Origin: Sorex araneus
Taxonomy: Eukaryota > Chordata > Mammalia > Eulipotyphla > Soricidae
DNA: 64,000 nucleotides
Direction of reading: 5' to 3'
Assembly: GCF_027595985.1 (NCBI RefSeq)
Contig: NC_073305.1
Location: 170,570,172 to 170,634,171, forward strand
The notes beneath the pieces are model-generated. The model searched no databases. It worked only from the letters and a program-made list of their open reading frames with translations, and had not been told where the DNA came from. The first letter of the stretch is position 1; the number at the start of each line of letters is the position of its first letter. Shown here in pieces: positions 55,260 to 64,000 of the stretch. The position numbers and the translations under genes are program-made.

Positions 55260-55262
55260 TTC

Positions 55263-55344
55263 ACCAGGATGGCTGAGTGGTTAAGAGGTTGGACTTAAGA
55301 TCCAATGGACACATGTCCACATGGATTCGAACCCCACTCCTGTA
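55263..55344 (+). pseudogene. tRNA-Leu(TAA), decayed
   Basis: Clear match to mammalian tRNA-Leu(UAA): ACCAGGATGGCTGAGTGG, anticodon stem TTGGA/TCCAA with loop CTTAAGA (anticodon 55296-55298), and T loop TTCGAAC. Damage: the 3' acceptor strand reads TCCTGTA where TCCTGGT is needed to pair with ACCAGGA, the T stem has two mismatches (ATGGA against CCCAC), and the B box carries a change. No T-run terminator follows. A full-length S2 replaces its near 5' flank. It probably corresponds to the isolated human 6q24 tRNA-Leu gene (recalled position between STX11 and UTRN). Confidence 0.85.
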
Positions 55345-55675
55345 GTTGCCATATATCCCAGTAAATTTAAAAAATAATCATGCATTCATGATGAATAAGT
55401 ACATTCAGAGAAAAAACAGAAACATTGACAATGAAGATTACTCCAACGAATGACCACTGGTTGTCAAAGTGAAGAGAATCATAAAGATAACAAATAATAA
55501 TATAAAAAGATCTCAGTGAAGTCTTTCACTTTTCAAATGAAGATCTGTGGCTTTGTTTCATCCAAATAACATCAAGGCAGTGCTATATATTTTATTATTT
55601 TATTCCTTGAATGTGTAGATTATCTTTTATTTTATAATTTTTTAGTATCTACCATCTTGATAAGATTTACCATAT
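55345..55675. other. Intergenic, nothing recognised
   Basis: AT-rich spacer with no element that can be named. Confidence 0.5.
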
Positions 55676-55735
55676 TTAATATATACGTGTATATATACAT
55701 ATATATACATATGTATATATATATATATATATATA
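55676..55735. repeat. (TA)n microsatellite with CATA interruptions
   Basis: About 60 bp of ATATATACATATATAC-type sequence on the tail side of an S1. Confidence 0.9.
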
Positions 55736-55737
55736 GG

Positions 55738-55895
55738 GGTGGTTGGGCCACACCTTGCTGTGCTTGGGGCTTATTCCTGGGCTCTGTGCTCAGAGATCAC
55801 TTCTTCACTGCTCAGGGGACATATACGGTGGTAGGGATCAAACTCAAATTGGCCACATGCAAGACAAGTGCCTTAACCCTATCGTATCTCTTTAG
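55738..55895 (-). mobile_element. S1 SINE, old copy
   Basis: GGCCACACCTTGCTGTGCTT, TTATTCCTGGGCTCTGTGCT and CCACATGCAAGACAAGTGCC. Confidence 0.87.
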
Positions 55896-55909
55896 TTCAA
55901 ACATTAGAC

Positions 55910-56193
55910 TTGAACCAGGTACATAGCACAGTGGATAGAGTATTTGCCTTGCACACAGCCGACCCGGGTTCGATTCCTCCGTCCCTCTCGGAGAGCCCAG
56001 GAAGCTACCAAGAGTATCCCACAGGCACAGCCGAGCCTGGCAATCTACCCATGGCGTATTCGATATGCCAAAAACAATAACAAGAAGTCTCACAATGGAG
56101 ATGTTACTGGTGCCCACTCGAGCAATAACGATGCTGGTGCCAGATGTTACTGGTGCCCGATGAACAACGGGACAACAGTGCTACAGTGCTACA
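55910..56193 (+). mobile_element. S2 SINE with a duplicated tail segment
   Basis: Complete head to tail, but GATGTTACTGGTGCCC occurs twice (about 56100 and 56142) with GATGCTGGTGCCA between, so the RTE-like tail is partly duplicated. Confidence 0.92.
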
Positions 56194-57640
56194 AGTAACA
56201 TTATATTTTCCTTATATTCAGATAATCTGTTAACACTGGTGCCTTTTATTACTCCTTAAAGATAAGTCATTTCTTAAGTTGATGAGATATTGTACTAGGA
56301 CAATGAAATAAATATCTGCACCTGTGTTTCACATTATAAGCCATTATAAATTTCAATTTGCATGAGAGCATTTGGATTGTAAATAGTTGTAACTAGGGAT
56401 GTAGGATTGTGGCAAAAGTTCCTGTTTCATAATTCGCCTTTGCCCATTACCAACTTGTAGAAAATAAGGTTTAAAGAAATCAGCTGGCGTGGCCTGCTTT
56501 CCACAAAGAGAACTAGGGAGGCAAGGTCGTATGAGCTCCAACCAGAGATTCCTCCTCACTCTGGGGCACTCAAGGCAAGGAGCTACAGACTGAGAGCAAC
56601 ATCTGTCAGCTTGGCCAAGGTCTGCTCAACAGTAAGATCATCTTCCTCAGAAAAGGAAGGGTCCCTTGGCTCTGACATCCCGGCCCAGACTTCAATCTGT
56701 TTTCACTGTAAGTTCATGAAAAAAGAATTCATCATTTAAGAAGCATTTGTTTTTTGAAGTACCAACACTGTACTTACTAATTAATTTTTAAATTTTTTTT
56801 AGAATCACAGAAGTATGCAGGCCATGATCTCAAAGACATTTTGAAGCACCTATAGGAAAGCTATCAGCCCTCAGGAAGAGTGTGTTGAAGGGGAAAGTGA
56901 GACCAACGCAGGAAACTGCGGCCAGGGAATAACATGGATGAAGAGGAGGAAAAGGAGAATATCCAAATCAGTTCTCAACTCCAAAGTAAGGATGGTTTTT
57001 TTTGATGTGAAATGTGGTCATATATGGTTTCTAAATAGATGACATAAGAATGAACAAACTATGGATGTAAAACAATTTAGCTTATGACTAAACTATTGTC
57101 TTTGTTACTATATGCTTGTGTTTTACCATTTCACTTTTGTGAGTTCCTCAGAACAGATAATGGTGCAAAAGTCCTTACCCAGAAGTGACTATTGAGTAAT
57201 TGTATTCATTTTAAAATACTTTTGCAACTTGTTATGTGAAATCACAGTTGCATAAAAGTTGCAGAAAAGTCCATTTAAAGCTATTAAAGAGATCAATTAT
57301 ATTATCTTCAGATTGGAGTTTTTTTAGACCCTTTTACTGTTACAGAGAATATTCTGTTTATATGCTTTAGAGTGACCAGTACATGATAAACTCCAGGCCT
57401 CTTAACAGCAATTATGCCAATATGTCAGTGAAAAGTTTCCACTTAATTAAAATGTGGGCTAAAATAAAAATGCAACTGAGTCATCTCATGAATGTAAGTA
57501 AGTAGAGGGAAATTTAGCTAATACAAAACAGTACAATTTTCATAACTTATTTTCTATACCTGTGAGCCATGCACAGAAAATATGTAAGCTTATAAGAAAC
57601 CTGCTATTCTCCGAGTTATTTGTTGCATTTTTCTGTTATT
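56194..57640. other. Intergenic, nothing recognised
   Basis: About 1.45 kb, AT-rich after 56700, with no repeat or gene landmark. Relatively SINE-free. Confidence 0.5.
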
Positions 57641-57654
57641 TTTTTTTATTTCTG

Positions 57655-57678
57655 TATTTATTTATTTATTTATTTTTC
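57655..57678. repeat. (ATTT)n run
   Basis: About five ATTT units, the tail of the following minus-strand L1. Confidence 0.85.
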
Positions 57679-57683
57679 AGTTT

Positions 57684-59460
57684 ACTTTTTTTATTGAATC
57701 ACTGTGAGACAGATCCTTACAAATCTGTTCATGATTAGATTTCAGTCATACAGTATTCCAACATCCATCCCTCCACCTTAGCACATTTCCCAGCACCAGT
57801 GTCCCCAGGTTCCCTCCCATCAACCCTTCTCCCCACCCCCAGTCTGCCTCCATGGCAGGCGCTTTTCTTCTGTCTCTATCTCTGTCTCTGTCTCCGTCTC
57901 TACTTTTGGGCATTGTGGTTTGCAACATTGATACTGAAAAATTATCAAGAATATCCCTTTACCTACTTTTAACATTCAGTTCTCTTCCAGTGTGATCATT
58001 TCCAGCTATTATTGTCATACTGGTCTCTTCTCTGTCTTACCTACCTTCTGTCCCACACACAATTGTGGTTGATTCCAACCATTGACCAGTCCTATCCTCT
58101 GTTTTCTCTGGTCATGGGTCTTAGTCTTCTACTATGTATTTTTCTCATATATCACAAATGAATGCAGTCATGCTATAGCTGTCCCTCTCCTTCTGACTCA
58201 TTTCACTCAGCAGGATACTCTCTGTGTCCATCCATTTATAGGCAAATTTCATTGACTTCATTTTCCAAACAGCTGCATAGTATTCCATGTGTAGAAGTAC
58301 CATAGTTTTTTTTTTTTTTTGGTCTATTCTTGGGCACTCTGGTTGTTTCCAGATTCTGACTATTATGAATAGTGCTGCAACGAACATAGGAATGCAGATG
58401 GTGTTTCTGCTGTGTGGTTTTGGGTCCCCAGGGTATGTTCCCATAAGTGGTATTGCTGGGCCAAATGGGAACTCAATTTCTAGTTTTTTTTGAGGAATGT
58501 CCATATTGTTTTCCAGAAGGGCTGGACCAGCCTGCATTCCCACCAACAGTGAAGGAGAGTCCCTTTTTCCCCCCACATCCTCACCAGCCTTGGTTGCTCT
58601 TATTCTTTCGGATGTGTGCCAGTCTCTGTGGTGTGAGATGGTACCTCATTGTTTTGATCTGCATCTCCTTGATGATGAGATACATCAATACACCTTTAAA
58701 TACACCTTGATACAGAGCATTTTTTCATGAGCCTTTCAGCCATTCAAATTTCTTCTTTGTGAAAGTTCCTGTTCATTTCATCACCACATTTTCTGATGGG
58801 GTTAGATGTGTTTTTCTTGTAGAGTTCAACCAGTGCCTTATGTATCTTTGATATTAATCCCTTATCAGAAGAGATTTGGGTGACTATTGTTTCTCATTCT
58901 GTAGGCTGTCTTTGTAGTCAGTTTCTTTTGAGTGCAGAAGCTTCTTAGTTTAAGGTAGTCCCATTTGTTTATCTTTGCTTCCACTTGCTTGGTCAGTGGT
59001 GTTTCATCCATGAAGAAACATACCTTTAGCTTCAATGTCATAGAGGGTTTTGCCGACCTTTTCTTCAATGTACCTTATGGATTCTGGTCTGATGTTGAGG
59101 CCTTTAATCCATATTGATCTGACTTTTATGCATGGTGTTAGATAGAGGCTCATTTTTTTTTTTTGCATGTAGCTGTCCAATTTTGCCAGCACCACTAGTT
59201 AAAGAGGCTTTCCTTGCTCCACTTCATATTTCTTGCTCCCTTATCAAACACTAAATGAACATATATTTGAGAGTGTGTGTTAGGATATTCAAACCTATTC
59301 CATTGGTATGCAAGTCTGTTTTTATTCCAATTACATGCTGTTTTAATTATTCCAGCTTTGTAGTACAGTTTGAAGTTGGGGAAGATGATACCTCCCATCT
59401 ATTTTCTGCCAAGAATTGCTTTAGCTATTCATGGGAGCTTATTGTTCTATTGCTTTTCTA
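57684..59460 (-). mobile_element. L1, 5'-truncated, ~1.8 kb with ORF2 C-terminal half
   Basis: 3'UTR at 57684-58144, then the ORF2 end at 58145-58576 (PFGPAIPLMGTYPGDPK, MFVAALFIIVRIWKQPECP, MEYYAAVWKMKSMKF, WMDTESILLSEMSQ). Continues to at least 59445 (FPNFKLYYKAGIIKTA). The frame is broken several times: separate frames at 58865, 59004 and 59195 carry successive ORF2 pieces. ORF2 encodes the L1 endonuclease and reverse transcriptase; only its C-terminal region remains. Confidence 0.92.
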
Positions 59461-59647
59461 CTATTAACTCATTTTGAGTACATCTTTCTAATTAATTCCC
59501 AAGGCCCACACTTTCTAATACCATAAAATCAAAGAATTTTAATATGACTTTCGTGGGATACAAACTTTTGGTCTATTACAAAGGGTTGGAAACTGAATTC
59601 ACTGGTGATCTCTATCGAGTAATCATAAAGACTTTGAACTATCTTTT

Positions 59648-60030
59648 AAATTTTACTTTATTTAAATATCATTGTTTGCCAGGTTGTTCATAACACACTT
59701 GTTACAGTCATTCAATGATCCAGCACCAATTCCACCACCAGTGTGACCTTCTTTTCCTCCCGTTGTTGCCATTTTCCCAAACATCTCCCCAAGTCTACCC
59801 TTTTAGCAGACACAAAACAATTTATTTTATATTGCTTGTTACAACTAAATGGCTAATGGGATCCGTCACTCTTGGATCATTGAGTCTTGTCCAATGGCTT
59901 ACAAAGTTGTTCCTTGCTTGTTGAAACTTTTGTGCTACTGTTTGTGTTTATTGAGCTTAGTTGGTTTCTATGTTACTTCACATCTAATCTTAGGTGGCTC
60001 CTACTGGGATAAAACTTTGCATTACTGAGG
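59648..60030 (-). mobile_element. R-family LINE 3' end
   Basis: TTTATTTAAATATCATTG, TTCCACCACCAGTGTGACC, TTAGCAGACACAAAACAATT and TTATTGAGCTTAGTTGGTTT. Collinear with the 4.3-kb copy. Confidence 0.65.
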
Positions 60031-60179
60031 TACATATTTTCTACCTAGAAGTAATTTAATATTTAATATTAATATTTAATATTGCTATATTAAAATACTA
60101 AAATCTTTAAATTAACATATTTTACTTTGAAAAGTCATATGCCTCCATAAATTATATATACATGTATGTATATATAATT

Positions 60180-60337
60180 GGTTTCGGGCCCACACCTGGC
60201 TGTGTTCAGGGATCACTCCTGGTTCTGTGCTCAGAGGACACTCTTGTGTGCTTGGAAACCATAGACAGTGTCAGGGAACAAGCCTGGATAAGCTATATGC
60301 AAGAAAAACACCTTCACCCCAATACTATCTCTTCAGA
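60180..60337 (-). mobile_element. S1 SINE, old copy
   Basis: CCACACCTGGCTGTGTTCAG, ATCACTCCTGGTTCTGTGCT and TACTATCTCTTCAGACC. Confidence 0.85.
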
Positions 60338-60351
60338 CCTATAAATTATAT

Positions 60352-60523
60352 AAATACTGCTTTTTGGGTCACATCTGGTGATGCTCAGGGGTTACTCCTG
60401 GCTCTGCACTCAGGAATTACTCTTGGTGGGGCTTGGGTGACCATATGGGATGCTGGGAATTGAACCCATGGGTCGACTGCATGCAAGGCAAACACTCTAA
60501 ATGCTGTGCTTTCACTCTAGCCC
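60352..60523 (-). mobile_element. S1 SINE with 13-bp TSD
   Basis: CTATAAATTATAT lies at 60339-60351 and 60524-60536. It sits directly beside an older S1 in the same orientation. Confidence 0.96.
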
Positions 60524-60536
60524 CTATAAATTATAT

Positions 60537-60859
60537 TTTATGCAGAGAAGTCTTTTGCATAAGTGTTTGCTTATAATCCTGAAAATATTTTTCTCCCTTA
60601 TAAACTAGTTAGACTGTTAATAACATTATGGAATTTCACTGGTATAATTTAAGGTTTCTATATGTATATAACATGTGCTACACCTATTACCAAAATTCTA
60701 TTAGGCACCTCACCAAAAAGACCCCTCTCTGTTCCTTTTTTCCGGCTGTTAGCCAACCACCAGAGAGGAGTTAGGGTTAGTTTTACAAGTTAGTTTTGTT
60801 GTTTCTTGCAAGGTTGGCTTGCTTTGGTCCTTCATATACTATATATATTACCTTCCTGT
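60537..60859. other. Intergenic, nothing recognised
   Basis: AT-rich spacer. Confidence 0.5.
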
Positions 60860-60871
60860 AATTTGTCTTTT

Positions 60872-61123
60872 GGGACTGGAGCGATAGCACAGCGGGTTGG
60901 ACGTTTGCCTTGCATGCAGCTGACCAGGTTCGATTTCTCCGCCCCTCTCAGAGAGCTCAGCAAGCTACCAAGAGTATCTCGCCCGCACTGCAAAGCCTGG
61001 CAAGCTACCTGTGGTGTATTTGGTATGCCAAAAAACAGTAACAGCGAGTCTCACAATGGAGAGAATCCATTACTGTTGCCCGCTTGAGCAAATTTGATGA
61101 GTAATGGGATGACAGTGACAGTG
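60872..61123 (+). mobile_element. S2 SINE with 12-bp TSD
   Basis: AATTTGTCTTTT lies at 60860-60871 and 61124-61135. Tail is GATGACAGTGACAGTG. Confidence 0.97.
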
Positions 61124-61135
61124 AATTTGTCTTTT

Positions 61136-61537
61136 ACCTCCTTATATAACTTGGGATAATTACCTCAGGTTCTATCTAATTTGTCCCAAATGGCACAATT
61201 TTATCTTTCTTTGTAGTAGAATAATAATGCACTGAGTACCTTATTCAATAAGGGATCTAACACAGTCTTCTTACTCAGTTGATGAATACTTAGGTTAATT
61301 TATTTTGGGGTTATTTTGAACAACGCTGCTAGAAGCAACAGAATGACATGACCTCTGCAAGTCCTGATATAATATTGAAGCAGAAGAGAGCTTATAAGAG
61401 AGAACATTTATGTGTTAACTAGTCACATGCTTTTTAAGAAATCATTTTATTCCTTCTTAAAGGGATTTTTAACTTAAATTTTAAGTTCTCCAGTTCTGTA
61501 AAAGCTTATCCCAACAACTTAATAAAAAAAGCAGAGT
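61136..61537. other. Intergenic, nothing recognised
   Basis: AT-rich spacer between two S2 copies. Confidence 0.5.
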
Positions 61538-61773
61538 CTGTCACTGTCATCCCGTTGCTCATCGATTTGCTCGAGTGGGCACCAGTAATGTCTCCTTTGT
61601 GAAACTTGTTACTGTTTTTGGCATATCAAATATGCCACAAGGAGCTTGCCAGGCTCTGCCATGTGGGCAAGATACTCTCGGTAGCTTGCCAGGCTCTCCA
61701 GGAGGGGCAGAGGAATCGAACCCAGATCGGCCACATGCAAGGCAAACGCCCTACTGCTGTGCTATTGCTAGAC
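61538..61773 (-). mobile_element. S2 SINE
   Basis: CTGTCACTGTCATCCCGTTG to CTGTGCTATTGCTAGAC. Head shortened by a few bases. Confidence 0.95.
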
Positions 61774-61936
61774 TATAGTGATCAAAGAATTATTTGCAAT
61801 GATGGAAGAATTCTATTTTGCACACTGTCCAATATATTGCACACCAAGAAATATTAGTTGTAGCAGCTATCAGGCATTTAAGATGAACTCATGAATCAAG
61901 GAACTGAATTTTAAAATTTTATCTAATTAATTAATC

Positions 61937-62073
61937 TTTTACACACAAATTCAGCTCAGGACATACTTCTGACTCTGAACCTGAGAATCACTGCTGGTGA
62001 TTCTGGTACTGGAGATCGAATGTGGGTCAATTGTGTGCAAGGCAAATGCCTTACCTATTGTGCTATTTCTTGC
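61937..62073 (-). mobile_element. S1 SINE, degenerate
   Basis: GGTACTGGAGATCGAATGTG, GTGTGCAAGGCAAATGCC and GTGCTATTTCT remain. Confidence 0.7.
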
Positions 62074-62137
62074 ATGAGGAACTGCATTTAAATGTTTGTT
62101 TAGTTTAAAATAATTTTAGCTTAACTACTATATGTAA

Positions 62138-62392
62138 GGGCTGGAGCGATAGCAGAGCGATAGGGCATTCGCCTTTCACACAGCCAACCCGTGTTCCATT
62201 CCTCTGCCCCTCTCGGAGAGCCCAGCAAGCTACCAAGAGTATGGCGCCCACGTGGCAGAGCCTGGCAAACTACCCGTGGCATATTGGATATGCCAAAAAC
62301 AGTAACAATAAGTCTCACCATGGGAGATGTTACTGGTGCCTGCTCGAGCAAATCGATGAGCAACGGGATGACAGTGACAGTGACAGTGACAG
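62138..62392 (+). mobile_element. S2 SINE, young, long hexamer tail
   Basis: GGGCTGGAGCGATAGCAGAG to GATGACAGTGACAGTGACAG. Short flanking repeats CTATATGT (about 62128 and 62393). Best example of the RTE-type hexamer end in the window. Confidence 0.96.
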
Positions 62393-62559
62393 CTATATGT
62401 GCTATTGTGATTGACAGTGCAGATCTCGGTGATGTGTCAGGTGTGGTCTGCTGAGCACCATTCCCTTAACCCCATTTCTCTCTTCAACAGGATTGAGAAC
62501 AGCTATTCCTTAATATATGCAACATCATTTACCCAGCAGCATTGCAGATAGAGAAGAAA

Positions 62560-63050
62560 TAAAATATAAGTTACATGAAAATAGCAAATGTTAGCAAGGA
62601 GGTGAAGAGTACTTCTATATTGCTAGTATAGCAATATGCAGCCAGTGTAGAAATGGTATGGCCATATGACATAGCTATAAATAATGATGGCATGTAACTA
62701 TCCTATCCATAAAACTATGCTTTTACATTTCTACTTTGAATATGTACCTCTCCCAACCAGACACACAAAAGAAAGGATAGAAAGAGGAATACTATTTAGT
62801 CTTTACCAAAAAAAAAAAAGGAATTTTGACATATGGTTGCACATGATAATAAACCTTTGAGCCATTTGACTAAGTGAAATGAGCCAGTCACTAAAGTAAA
62901 AATCCCATTTTGCTACTTATATGAGGCATATAGAGTAGGCAAATTCACATAAATAGGAAACATCATGATGGTTCCCATGGGTTACAGGGAAAAAGAATGA
63001 TAAGTCAATGTTTAATGGGCTCACAGGTTTTCCCCACTGTATGGAAATGA
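62560..63050 (+). mobile_element. L1-old 3' end
   Basis: GACTAAGTGAAATGAGCCAG, ACTTATATGAGGCATATAGAG and CATGATGGTTCCCATGGG follow the order of an ancient L1 ORF2 end and 3'UTR. Confidence 0.6.
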
Positions 63051-63293
63051 AGACTTGGTATCACTTGGTATTTTTAGGGTTTGAGAACACTATTACAATT
63101 AATTGATAGGGATTTTTTAGCATGTCCAGAGCCACAAAATAACCTAACAAATAAGATCATTCTATTCTTAGATGATGAGGAAAATATAATTTTTGTTGGG
63201 TAAAATGAAACAGTTCTGGAAATACTGATAATTGCACAACAATGTGAATAATAAGGTAACTCATTATTTAAATTAAACTTTACACTCAAATTT
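63051..63293. other. Intergenic, nothing recognised
   Basis: AT-rich spacer. Confidence 0.5.
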
Positions 63294-63310
63294 ACACTTC
63301 AAGATGTTTA

Positions 63311-63505
63311 TTTGTTTTATATTTTTATTCATTTATTTTTTTGGGGGGCACCACACCTGGAGATACTCAGAAGTTACTCCTGGTTTTGCACTCAGCAATT
63401 ACTCTTGATGGTGCTCAGGGACCATGTGGGATACTGGGGATTGAACCCAGGTCAGCCACACGCAAGGCAAATGCCCTACCCTCTGTACTATTACTCTGAC
63501 CCCAT
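63311..63505 (-). mobile_element. S1 SINE with 17-bp TSD
   Basis: ACACTTCAAGATGTTTA lies at 63294-63310 and 63506-63522. Tail includes TTTATTTTTTTG. Confidence 0.96.
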
Positions 63506-63555
63506 ACACTTCAAGATGTTTAAAGTGGCAAAATATGTTCAGGGAGAATTAGCTT

Positions 63556-63711
63556 GGACCACACTCAGCTATGCTCAATATAGCTTATTCCTGGCTCTTT
63601 ATTCAGGGATCATTTCTGACTGGTGTTCAGTGGATCAAACACAGACCCAGGGATCAAACTGGGATCTACTGCATGCAAGGCAAGCTCCTTAAACTCTGTA
63701 CTATCTCTCCA
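63556..63711 (-). mobile_element. S1 SINE, old copy
   Basis: GACCACACTCAGCTATGCTC, TTATTCCTGGCTCTTTATTC and CTGCATGCAAGGCAAGCTCC. Confidence 0.86.
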
Positions 63712-64000
63712 AAACCGGAAAGTTTTCACCATACGTATTTTATCATCTTATAAAGAGATAGCTTCAAAGCGTGTCAAGCAAGAGGTCCGTGAACCAAGCA
63801 TTGACAAGAAATAGCTGTAGGTGATTGCTACTTGGAATAAACATATAAAATGATGATTTAGAGAGGAAAATGACATTGGAGGAATTTCCCCCGAAGGAGT
63901 GGCTGTGTTTAGACAGCCTTCCCATCCTGAGAGCTGATACAAGGCACAGATTAGGTAGGGTATACAAGATGATTCATACAAGGGACAAGCCCTAACAAGG
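63712..64000. other. Intergenic, nothing recognised
   Basis: No element seen up to the window end. Confidence 0.5.

Noticed and set aside
58145-58576. 143-codon minus frame as a cellular gene
   Set aside because: Its sequence is the L1 ORF2 C-terminus; it is part of a truncated L1.
1-64000. Regularly spaced repeats as a CRISPR-like array
   Set aside because: The spacing is irregular, orientations vary, and the repeats are SINEs with TSDs in a mammalian genome.

Overview
The window reads as nuclear DNA of a red-toothed shrew (Sorex, most likely S. araneus), from the segment matching human 6q24.2. The evidence is a dense load of shrew-type tRNA-derived SINEs, a young L1 lineage, an RTE retroposon fragment, and one intact housekeeping gene, SF3B5. 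About 250 bp to 64 kb shows no other convincing protein gene. From memory of the human map, SF3B5 is followed by STX11, then an isolated tRNA-Leu(TAA) gene, then UTRN. A decayed tRNA-Leu(TAA) lies at 55.3 kb, but no STX11 coding sequence was seen between it and SF3B5.

Family names used below. S1: about 170 bp SINE with a tRNA-like head (A box, then a GGGTTCGATTCC-type B box), a body containing the CATATGGTCCCCTGAGCAC block, and an A-rich tail; over forty copies. S2: about 245 bp SINE with the same head but a different body, ending in TGACAG/CAGTGA hexamers instead of poly(A); about sixteen copies. A longer S2 variant ('S2-long') has an extra internal block. Lsh: 5'-truncated copies of a young shrew L1, mostly 3'UTR. 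R: a divergent, related 3'UTR lineage. L1-old: ancient L1 fragments recognised from ORF1/ORF2 matches. On the minus strand S1 appears as a run starting near GGGTCACACC and ending in CTCCAGCCCC.

Layout. 0-7.3 kb: intergenic with scattered S1 and one Lsh insertion. 7.35-8.4 kb: SF3B5 (minus strand) in a CpG island, with CRE, ETS, RFX-like and ZNF143-type sites upstream. 8.4-14.8 kb: intergenic repeats and a solo LTR. 15.0-19.7 kb: one old minus-strand L1 split by three later insertions, each with target-site duplications (TSDs): a 1.34 kb retrocopy of unknown origin, a chimera of antisense 7SK RNA plus an S2-long tail, and a young L1 with a possible 3' transduction. 19.8-34 kb: repeats, an AAGGG array on a SINE tail, and a twin-primed L1. 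34.8-35.75 kb: an internally deleted RTE retroposon joined head-to-head to an S2 body. 36-47 kb: repeats and an old L1 ORF1 region. 48-54 kb: an old plus-strand L1 ORF2 interrupted by SINEs and by an ERV-like element with inverted LTRs. 54-64 kb: SINEs, the tRNA-Leu pseudogene, and a 1.8 kb L1 ORF2 tail.

The unifying biology is retrotransposition. The S2 tail matches the end of the RTE coding region, which points to RTE machinery mobilising S2, while S1 carries an A tail and TSDs typical of L1-mobilised SINEs. All calls were made by eye; no alignment or search was run.
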